From an uncultured Clostridia bacterium (lineage in GTDB: Bacteria; Bacillota; Clostridia; Lachnospirales; CAG-274): a stretch of 64,000 bases of DNA. Both the position numbers and the translations under genes were made by a program. The stretch lies in assembly GCA_947585865.1 (NCBI GenBank), contig CANPXH010000003.1:1-64000 (forward strand), given 5' to 3'. Below the pieces are notes generated by a model. It was not told where the DNA came from and searched no databases. It was given only the letters and a program-made list of their open reading frames with translations. Positions 33,767-40,760 of this stretch are shown here, piece by piece; position 1 is the stretch's first letter, and each line of letters starts with the position of its first letter.

Positions 33767-36448
33767 TTATTCACTTGCCGTATTATTTTGCTCCTTTCCC
33801 ATATCGCTGCTTTTTGTTATTTTGTCTTTGATAAGCTTTGATATCTTTTCTTTGTAATTAAGGTAAATAAGTATGCACCAGCATATCAAGGCTATAATGA
33901 TACCGAGCCTGTAGCCTCTGACGGTATATACCATTTTGATATTGTGCTGCCCGGCAGGAGTCCTGAAAGCAACAAGAGCATCGGCTATTTTTTCTCTCTT
34001 GAGCTTTTTGCCGTCACAGTATACGCTCCAGCCGCCGTCATCGGCAATGGATGTGTAGTATAGCTGATCGTCCTTTGCCGCATTCACAGTGCCTTCTATT
34101 GTCGTATCTGTAAATTTTTCCACCTGCAGGCCGCCCTGGCGGAGTGTCTCTGCCATTTGTCCGAAGTCATCCATATTGAATCTGAAAAGCTCTATGTTGT
34201 AAAGAGCGTAATCATAGCCTTCGGGAGCAACTCTGACATTGACCGTATCTCCCTTTTTAAGCTTGCCCAGATATTTTACAGGCTCGTTTATGTTTATTGT
34301 ATACTCCTTGCCTGCTGCATTTATGACAACATCTCCTGCTTTGAAGTAATGCTGAAGATAATATGCTCCGTCACGATCGCATACAAAACTGTAATCAAAC
34401 ACTACGTTTCGCCCGCCGTCTATTCTTGTATAGTGTCTTTCGTGCCAATCGCCCCCTGTTTCCAGCGTGGCATTTTCAACATCGGCGATATATGGCTGTA
34501 TCTGAGTGTATACCTCCTTGTCCGTACCCAAAGCTCTCTTTGCATAATCGTTTTGGAGCTGCAAGGGGCCTATATCCTCCTTTGCCCAGTCTGTAAGTTC
34601 ATCATTGACCCCAAAGACAAAGGGAAGACAGTTCCTGTTTTCGTCCACATAATAGCCGTTCTTTACATCTATAAGATCGTAGCAGCTGAGATCTATGCTC
34701 TTATCTCTGTCCAGTATATATTTCACGCCGAATATACTGTTGGTAAAATTGTTTTGAGCGTTATATATGCTGCTTACATTAAGGGCATATACTCTGTTGC
34801 CCAGCGCTTCCATAAGGTTGTAAACGCCGCCGTTCATAGTGGAGGAATAATAGGATATACCTTTGTAATCATAGAGCAGACCGGGGTCGAAAGTCCAGCC
34901 CGAATTCATTTCCGTTCTGTAGAGACCATCGTCTTTATCAAGTATATTTTCCCTTATCTCCTCCATATGTCCGTCAAAGAAATAGTTGTTTGCAAGCTCG
35001 CCTGCCCTTAAGCCTATCTTTGCACAGTAGCCTGTGTTTACTCCCATCTCCGCCATTATTACTATGGCAGTGACTATACACAATGTGCTGCCGACTTTGT
35101 TAAATACCTCCTTGCCAAGCTTTGCTTCGGAGGCGGCAGTCGAGATCACGCTTTTAAAGTCATTGAGTATGCAAAAGAAAATAATCATAAGTATATAGCC
35201 TATGCCAAAGCATATGGTAACTATTTTGGATACGGCTATCTCATCGCCCTGGGCAGACGTGAACATACCCAATACATATACTAGCATCATACATATGACA
35301 GCGCCTATGAGCTGAATGATATTAACGCTGCCAAGGCTTTGTATGCCTTCATATGCCATTATGAGGACTAAAAATGATATAAGGAATGTCCATCTTCCCG
35401 GAAGCTGATTGGGGAAATGGAATCCATGCCAAACATAGTCCAGTACATTGAAATCAAATGAGAGCAAAAGGAATATGAAAAATACGCCATAGCTTATTTT
35501 TTTCTTAAGGCTTATATCTCTGCTGCTGAGGAATATCCCCATAAACGGTATCACAAAAAATCCTGAATATATGTTGGGAACAAAGAATTCATATGAAGGC
35601 TTTGTAAACATAAACATACTCTTGGCAATGTCAAAAAGAGAATGATAGAGCTTGAGCTCCTCTATCGTGGAATGATCCGGGTTCCTCGTCTTTATGGTCA
35701 TATATACGGAAAATACGCTGAAGGCCGTAATGCCTCCCGCCAAAAGAGAATATATTATAAATCTCTTTACAACGCCGTTTTTTATACTTTCCTTAAGCGG
35801 TGTATCCGAGCTTATGAGAAGCACCGCAAAATAAAGCAGCAGGAAAATACATATGCTGAATGATATATAAAAGCTCGTGTATATTGTAAAAGCAAGAACC
35901 AGCGTATACATAACCGGCTTATTTTCATTTATGAGCCTTTCCAGACCTATCATTATAAGAGGGAAAAGAATTATACAGTCTGTCCACATAGGCTGATTTA
36001 TAAATGCAAGAGCATATGAACTGAGGGCATAAGCTATTGAAAACGCTACGGTCATCACATCTGTTTTTTTATACTTGTATTTGAGAAATCCCAAAAACGA
36101 AACGGAATAAAAGCCGTATTTGATCAGCAGCACCACATCCAAGGCCTCTATCAGCTTGCTGCCCGGCACAAAAGCCAATATTTTATAAAACAAGCTGTTG
36201 CAATAATACAGAGTCTGTGCATACAAATTAAATCCAAGGCCGCCATCCCATGAATATTTATCCGATATGAAGGAACGCATATCGTACCAGTTTGCCTTTA
36301 TCATAGGGTAATACTGCCCCCACATATCCATTGACAGTATAGACTTGTTTCCAAACGGATACATGCCGACAAGAGCATATGCAATGCTCATTATTATTAT
36401 AGGCATTATAAATGCCAAGCCGAATAACGCTATATCCTTTCTCTTCAT
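33767..36448 (-). CDS. YfhO-family polytopic membrane protein
   Basis: An 893-residue membrane protein with about 12-13 N-terminal hydrophobic segments and a large extracellular region (about 480-850), then a final membrane segment near residue 860. The opening MSMDMWGQYYPM-like pattern (SILSMDMWGQYYPMIKANWYD, about 36-56) is the YfhO signature. YfhO proteins are GT-C type enzymes linked to glycosylation of lipoteichoic acid in Bacillus, so a cell-envelope sugar-transfer role is reasonable. The C-terminal VYTVRGYRLGIIIALICWCILIYLNYK is the last anchor. It has its own promoter and faces repeat cluster C upstream. Confidence 0.88.
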   Translation of the reverse strand: MKRKDIALFGLAFIMPIIIMSIAYALVGMYPFGNKSILSMDMWGQYYPMIKANWYDMRSFISDKYSWDGGLGFNLYAQTLYYCNSLFYKILAFVPGSKLIEALDVVLLIKYGFYSVSFLGFLKYKYKKTDVMTVAFSIAYALSSYALAFINQPMWTDCIILFPLIMIGLERLINENKPVMYTLVLAFTIYTSFYISFSICIFLLLYFAVLLISSDTPLKESIKNGVVKRFIIYSLLAGGITAFSVFSVYMTIKTRNPDHSTIEELKLYHSLFDIAKSMFMFTKPSYEFFVPNIYSGFFVIPFMGIFLSSRDISLKKKISYGVFFIFLLLSFDFNVLDYVWHGFHFPNQLPGRWTFLISFLVLIMAYEGIQSLGSVNIIQLIGAVICMMLVYVLGMFTSAQGDEIAVSKIVTICFGIGYILMIIFFCILNDFKSVISTAASEAKLGKEVFNKVGSTLCIVTAIVIMAEMGVNTGYCAKIGLRAGELANNYFFDGHMEEIRENILDKDDGLYRTEMNSGWTFDPGLLYDYKGISYYSSTMNGGVYNLMEALGNRVYALNVSSIYNAQNNFTNSIFGVKYILDRDKSIDLSCYDLIDVKNGYYVDENRNCLPFVFGVNDELTDWAKEDIGPLQLQNDYAKRALGTDKEVYTQIQPYIADVENATLETGGDWHERHYTRIDGGRNVVFDYSFVCDRDGAYYLQHYFKAGDVVINAAGKEYTININEPVKYLGKLKKGDTVNVRVAPEGYDYALYNIELFRFNMDDFGQMAETLRQGGLQVEKFTDTTIEGTVNAAKDDQLYYTSIADDGGWSVYCDGKKLKREKIADALVAFRTPAGQHNIKMVYTVRGYRLGIIIALICWCILIYLNYKEKISKLIKDKITKSSDMGKEQNNTASE

Positions 36449-36485
36449 TAGAGTACACCCTCTTTATATTTATTAATATTCAATA

Positions 36486-36514
36486 ATTATAACACGCCCC
36501 CGTTTTTTTGTAAA
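36486..36514 (-). promoter_or_regulatory. SigmaA promoter of the yfhO-like gene
   Basis: Minus strand TTTACA, 17-bp spacer, TATAAT about 40 bp before the start codon. Confidence 0.7.
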
Positions 36515-36521
36515 GTAATTG

Positions 36522-36600
36522 TTGGCAGGCTGTATGTTGGCAGGCTGTATGCCTCGGAATCAAAATAAGCGGATGCGCCGCACTTGTTGAGGTGCGGCGC
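36522..36600. repeat. 15-bp tandem duplication and GC-rich hairpin
   Basis: TTGGCAGGCTGTATG occurs twice in tandem (36522-36551). It is followed by a perfect GCGCCGCAC..GTGCGGCGC hairpin (36575-36600). Neither is part of the repeat family at 36691. Confidence 0.7.
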
Positions 36601-37047
36601 TCCCGCTCGTTGCAAAATATGTTTTGCGTTAAGGGCTGTTTGGTTGGTTTGAAAGGAAGTTCGAACTTTTATTTGTAATTTGAGGTTTATCTTACTTTAG
36701 AAAGTAAGCAAATTTTATGTACTTTTTTACGAAAAAAGTACCAAAAACATTTAGTGATTTTTTATTTGTTGTTTCTATGTTTTTATATAAACTTTATTTT
36801 TTCTTACTTTAAAAAGTAAGCAAATTTTATGTACTTTTTTGCGAAAAAAGTACCAAAAACGTGGGAACCTTCCGATGGTTCCCACACCCTCCGAACGGCT
36901 TTTGGGGCTCAAAAGTAATTTTATTCCATAGCCTTCGACCCCAAAAGAATCGGGCTCCCACTTAGCCACGTTGCGGCTGTGGGAGGTGAGACTTCACATA
37001 AATATTTGTTGCCTGTATCAAACCTCCCCTTCGTAAGGGGAGGTGTC

Positions 37048-37109
37048 ATTGCACCGAAAGACATATCGGGTGACCGCAGGTCGACTTTCGGCGAAGCCGA
37101 AATTGCTGA
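37048..37109. repeat. Mini-insert Z, first copy in cluster C
   Basis: A 62-bp module ATTGCACC..TTGCTGA between a CCTCCCCTT-cgt-AAGGGGAGG hairpin and an AGTCC-gta-GGACT hairpin. Its first two helices differ from copy A by paired changes (CCGA/TCGG, GACC/GGTC). Confidence 0.83.
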
Positions 37110-37369
37110 AGTCCGTAGGACTGACGGTAGGGTCGCTACCAACGAAAACGAAAATTTAAATCTTTATTTGTCTTACTTTAATTTGTAATATAAACTTTAT
37201 CTTACTTTAAAAAGTAAGCAAATTTATTTGTACTTTTTTGCGAAAAAAGTACCAAAAACGTGGGGAGTTCCGATTCTCCCCACACCCCTTAAACGGCTTT
37301 TGAGACACAAGGATATTCTATTTTTTTAGCTTTTGACCTCAAAAGAGGCAAGGCTTCTGCCTGACCACT

Positions 37370-37432
37370 ATTGCACCGAAAGATTTATCGGCCACTCGCT
37401 AGAGTGGCTTTTGCCAAAGGCAAAAGTGCTGA
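37370..37432. repeat. Mini-insert Z, second copy in cluster C
   Basis: A 63-bp module inserted inside the third hairpin of arm Y: GACCACT before and TTGCGGTC after. Copies A and B have the uninterrupted GACCACCTTGCGGTC. Its third helix is CTTTTGCC/GGCAAAAG instead of CTTTCGGC/GCCGAAAG. Confidence 0.85.
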
Positions 37433-37661
37433 TTGCGGTCGGCAGAAGGAGAAACTTCTCAAAAAAGTTACTAATAAAATGTACTACGGATGTATTCTCT
37501 TACAATATGGGAAGTTCAATATTTATATGGAAGTTTTCCCCGCAGTCGCAACGTAGTTAAATAGGTACCCTATTTTTTATGAACAATTATGAAAATAAAG
37601 CACTTTTGTTAAGGGATTGGGTTTAAAATATCTAATAAATTGATTAACAAATTGTTAGCTA

Positions 37662-38669
37662 CTATTCTGTCTTTATCATATTAAATAGACGGGAATCCAA
37701 TGTTTTATTGATTTTATTATTGGCATTGCATATTGAATTAAGTCTCAGCAGTGCAATTAAACGATCTATGGTTTCCTGGGTGAGATTATAATCCCTCATA
37801 AGTGTATTGCATATAAAGCTTTCGTCGATTGAATAATATTCGTTTTTTACAAATGCATTTTTAAGTCTATTCTCTATTTTCTCTGCAATATCAAAAGGCA
37901 AATCATGTCTTATAATTTCTGTAACTTTTTTAATAGCATTTGGAGAAATATTTATATATTTAGTGTTTAATGATAAATTTGCACGTATATAGTCAAGTTT
38001 ATCTTCATTAACTTCATTTCTTGTCATGATAAATCTCGACATGACCGGCGCTCTTTTCATATCCCCGCTGGATATTGACAGCATTCCACCGATTATAAGC
38101 TGGATTGATATTTGGTTTAAGGGTGGATGATAAAAAGCCAATGATACGATTTCTCCAAAGTCTTTACTTTTTAATGTTATGAAACCATTAGGAGTATTCT
38201 TGGATAAAATAAGCTTTCCAAAATATTCTTTGTTCAGATAATCTGTTGGTATTGTAAGGGATACTTGTATATATTGTTTATAATAAATTTTGACATATGC
38301 TTTTAATAAAGTGCCAGGTTCATTATTTTGTGTTGGAAAGAAATAAAAAAAATACTCACCAATATATTTATTGTAATCTGATGAACTATAATCATATTCG
38401 AAATTGTTGTAAGATATTTCTTTATCATCATTTCCCAACAGAAAATCCGTTGATATATTTAGTGCTTTGCTAAGTGCTATCAGGAAATTAACATTAGGTA
38501 TCCTGTTTGTTACATATATTTTTAAATTGCTTTTTGTAATAATATAGCCTACTTCATTGTTTAATATATAGCATAATTTGTCGTAATTTAAGCCTTTGCA
38601 ACGCATTATATATTCGACTCTAGAGAAAAATACATTATTCTCAAAAAATTCCTTATTCTCGGTTTTCAT
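37662..38669 (-). CDS. XRE-type regulator with unknown C-terminal domain
   Basis: A 335-residue protein whose N-terminus (about 13-80) reads as a Cro/C1-type helix-turn-helix: FFSRVEYIMRCKGLNYDKL, then SNLKIYVTNRIPNVNFLIALSKALNISTDFLLG, where the last 17 residues are highly typical. The remaining 255 residues match nothing I know; a PMSRFIMTR segment and a helical C-terminus are visible. The gene is very AT-rich compared with neighbours, Asn/Ile/Tyr-rich, and lies between repeat clusters C and D, which suggests acquired DNA. It is divergent from the SLH-like gene across a roughly 210-bp AT-rich region. Confidence 0.78.
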   Translation of the reverse strand: MKTENKEFFENNVFFSRVEYIMRCKGLNYDKLCYILNNEVGYIITKSNLKIYVTNRIPNVNFLIALSKALNISTDFLLGNDDKEISYNNFEYDYSSSDYNKYIGEYFFYFFPTQNNEPGTLLKAYVKIYYKQYIQVSLTIPTDYLNKEYFGKLILSKNTPNGFITLKSKDFGEIVSLAFYHPPLNQISIQLIIGGMLSISSGDMKRAPVMSRFIMTRNEVNEDKLDYIRANLSLNTKYINISPNAIKKVTEIIRHDLPFDIAEKIENRLKNAFVKNEYYSIDESFICNTLMRDYNLTQETIDRLIALLRLNSICNANNKINKTLDSRLFNMIKTE

Positions 38670-38705
38670 ATACTATCCTCCATGATTTAATCTTGACGAT
38701 TTAAT

Positions 38706-38758
38706 ATTATACCATGAACAGGTAATCTAATCAAGTAATTTTTCATCAAAATAGATTA
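38706..38758 (-). promoter_or_regulatory. Promoter of the XRE gene with possible operator
   Basis: Minus strand TTGATT (38729-38734), 17-bp spacer and TATAAT (38706-38711). TAATCTA (38723-38729) and TAGATTA (38752-38758) form an inverted repeat spanning the -35 region, a candidate autoregulatory operator for the XRE protein. Confidence 0.6.
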
Positions 38759-38880
38759 TTCATTAATAATATACAAAAAAATATCGTCATATATATTAAA
38801 AATTCATATAGTAGTATTTTAAAAATATGATATAATAAAAATAAACCTTTTAGAGTATGAAAAAAGGAGATGAAATATGT

Positions 38881-39783
38881 ATGAAAATTTTTTTTAAAGA
38901 ATGCGTGGCTACATTTGCTGTTTTAACTGTTTTATGCTTCAGTGCTCAAAACACGTTTCCTAGCTTGAGAAGTAAAAGCGAAAGCAGATATGCGTTTAAT
39001 ATAGCGACAAATCCGTCACTGATACATGAAATTTCGCCAAATGTTGCGAAAGATGAATATTTTACGTCTAAAATGTCAGAATATTACGACCAATCTACAG
39101 GCAATAATGCAATAAGCTACATAAGTTTTCGGAATAGAGGACATGAGATGGATTTTTCAAAGAACATGTCTATTATAAGTGTTGCTAGACTCTGCAGCTA
39201 TTACAGAATAATTTCAAATATTAGCGAAAACAATGCTATTTTTGATGAAGTAATTGATTCATATGCAAACGATACCGTTCAGAAACTTATGTACAAGGAA
39301 ATGGCTACTGTTGATAATGAGGACTTTATGAATAAAGTTGCAACACGTGAGGAAGCTTTATATATAATTTATAATATTTTATTAATGCCTATTGATGATG
39401 TATTGGCAGAACCAAGGGATAAGAATTTCGATCTGATACATATATATACTGATGCAAATGAGCTTTCTGAATGGGGCCTTGAATGTTTAAAGTTGTTGCA
39501 TATAAATGACTATGTATATGGCAAGGGTTCAAAAATAAGGCCTAAAGAACAAGCGGATATTGAGTTTTGCAATGTAATTGCAAGCAGATTTGATCCAAAT
39601 GACTACGCCGACTTTAGTATGGCTTTAAAATATCAGGCTTTAGGACTTAGAAGAAAACTTAATGATTTCGGCATGAAAAACATGGGCATTTTGACACTCA
39701 CAGGAGTGTTTACACCCATAGTTGTAGCTATAAAAAATATTATTTCAGAATATAATAAACGAAAAAAATTTTTTTACCAATAA
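38881..39783 (+). CDS. Exported protein with SLH-like repeats and C-terminal anchor
   Basis: A 300-residue protein. A signal-type hydrophobic segment is at residues about 5-25 (ECVATFAVLTVLCFSAQ) and a second one near the C-terminus (about 270-290, MGILTLTGVFTPIVVAIKNII) before a KRKK tail. Residues about 145-245 read like divergent S-layer homology repeats: ATREEALYIIYNIL, then YTDANELSEWGLECLKLLHINDYVYGKG and IRPKEQADIEFCNVIASRF. These track the SLH pattern TREEA / WA..AV..L...G / F.P...ITRAEF. Start ATG 38881 has AAGGAGA ten bases upstream. AT-rich like its divergent XRE neighbour. The function is unknown; cell-wall association is inferred. Confidence 0.7.
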   Translation: MKIFFKECVATFAVLTVLCFSAQNTFPSLRSKSESRYAFNIATNPSLIHEISPNVAKDEYFTSKMSEYYDQSTGNNAISYISFRNRGHEMDFSKNMSIISVARLCSYYRIISNISENNAIFDEVIDSYANDTVQKLMYKEMATVDNEDFMNKVATREEALYIIYNILLMPIDDVLAEPRDKNFDLIHIYTDANELSEWGLECLKLLHINDYVYGKGSKIRPKEQADIEFCNVIASRFDPNDYADFSMALKYQALGLRRKLNDFGMKNMGILTLTGVFTPIVVAIKNIISEYNKRKKFFYQ

Positions 39784-39890
39784 TATAGCATCTAGGTTTT
39801 AACGGATATTTGGCTATTTTAATATAAAGGTATTGCTACTTGTTATCAGATTTTTGACTGGCGCATGGAAGTTGGTACAAAATAATATGT

Positions 39891-39920
39891 AAAACGACTA
39901 AGATTTATCTTAGTCGTTTT
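39891..39920. terminator. Hairpin terminator after the SLH-like gene
   Basis: AAAACGACTAAGAT and ATCTTAGTCGTTTT form a 14-bp stem with a TT loop and flanking A/T tracts. Confidence 0.8.
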
Positions 39921-40353
39921 GTTATGCAGTTTAATCTGTATTCAAGGAAGTATATAATCCGTCAAGTTTAAGTTTGATCTATTTTGCATAATATTACTCT
40001 ATATTAGATTATAACTCTGATTATTATTTCCAATGCATCTTGGTTGAGTTTCAACCTTATTGAGCTGTTTAACGACAGGATTTTTGAGCGTAAAGTTTTA
40101 TCATTGCTTTCCATTAGCAGACACATATCTTAAAAAGTTCATCGCAAGAACAAAACACTATACCTATCAGTATGAAGATATCAAGATAATAGATAATGCA
40201 AACCGGCTTTTGGATAATCGATTTGCATTATCCAAAACAGACATAATCTTGCTTTTAGGAAATAAGTTATAAAAATATTTTATGTCAATGAAAAGCATGA
40301 AATTTTATGCAAAAGTATTGTTAAAGTGTCAATGATTGGTAACATTTTTTTGA
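39921..40353. other. AT-rich stretch without a supported gene
   Basis: A 70-codon frame at 40060-40272 has a charged second half (LKKFIARTKHYTYQYEDIKII) but no ribosome site and no recognised family, so it may be a gene remnant. GATAATGCAAA..TTTGCATTATC (about 40193-40231) forms an inverted repeat within it. Nothing else was seen. Confidence 0.35.
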
Positions 40354-40393
40354 AAGGCAGGTTGCTTTCGTGCCTCAAAAGCCGTTTGGAGGG

Positions 40394-40436
40394 CTGGTCG
40401 TATCACTTCGTGATACTGCTCGCCCAAGCAACCGGG
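40394..40436. repeat. Mini-insert W in copy D
   Basis: About 43 bp with GTATCAC-ttc-GTGATAC, at the same arm position as in copy A, between GGAGGG and GGTGGGAACC; copy B has these joined. Confidence 0.8.
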
Positions 40437-40460
40437 GGTGGGAACCATCGGAAGGTTCCC

Positions 40461-40522
40461 ATTGCACGGAAAGACTTATCCGGCGGCCAAAGGCCGACTT
40501 TCGGCGAAGCCGAAAGTGCTGA
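40461..40522. repeat. Mini-insert Z in copy D
   Basis: A 62-bp module next to the first hairpin of arm X, at the position homologous to that in arm Y of copy A. The loop of helix 2 is AAA instead of GCA. Confidence 0.85.
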
Positions 40523-40559
40523 ACGTTTTTGGTACTTTTTTCAAAAAAGTACATAAACT

Positions 40560-40760
40560 TTAAATAACTTTATATCCCTGTTCTTCAACAGCCTTTGTTA
40601 TAACATCGCCGCTTATCTCTGCATTAAGTGTAATAACGGCGGTACCCTTTTCGTGGCTCACCTCAGCCTTATCCACCTGAGGAAGAGCCTCCAAGCACTT
40701 CTTTACAGCTGCCTCGCAATGGGGGCACATCATACCTTCGATCCTGATAGTTTTTTCCAT
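40560..40760 (-). other. Possible internal translation start yielding a CopZ-like 66-residue chaperone
   Basis: Within copA, Met763 is preceded at 9 bases by AAAAAGGAGAT on the minus strand, a strong ribosome site in the right frame. Starting here gives a free 66-residue HMA protein with MxCxxC, the size of a CopZ copper chaperone. The fused gene may derive from copA and copZ joined by loss of the copA stop. Confidence 0.5.

Larger units (their letters stand above)
36691..37580. repeat. Modular hairpin repeat cluster, copy C (composite)
   Basis: A solo end unit (36691-36750) is followed by an end unit at 36803 leading into arm X (36860-36998). A string of small hairpins with insert Z comes next (37020-37140). 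Then another end unit (37200) leads into arm Y (37260-37450), which is itself interrupted by a second Z insert. The far right (about 37530-37575) looks like a decayed inverse arm X. So at least two partial elements are joined here in direct orientation. No gene was recognised. Confidence 0.85.
40354..40556. repeat. Modular hairpin repeat, copy D (truncated)
   Basis: An inverse arm X lacking its third hairpin and the centre. It carries both nested inserts W (40394-40436) and Z (40461-40522) and ends with CGTTTTTGGTAC and the GTAC palindrome. The terminal CTTACTTTAAAAAGTAAG palindrome is missing; the copA stop codon follows within a few bases, so the end was probably lost there. Confidence 0.85.

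Noticed and set aside
36522-36600. Tandem duplication and GC-rich hairpin considered as part of repeat cluster C
   Set aside because: Neither sequence recurs in the other three loci of the family.
40060-40272. 70-codon plus-strand frame before repeat D
   Set aside because: No ribosome site and no recognised domain; kept only as a possible remnant within the intergenic entry.
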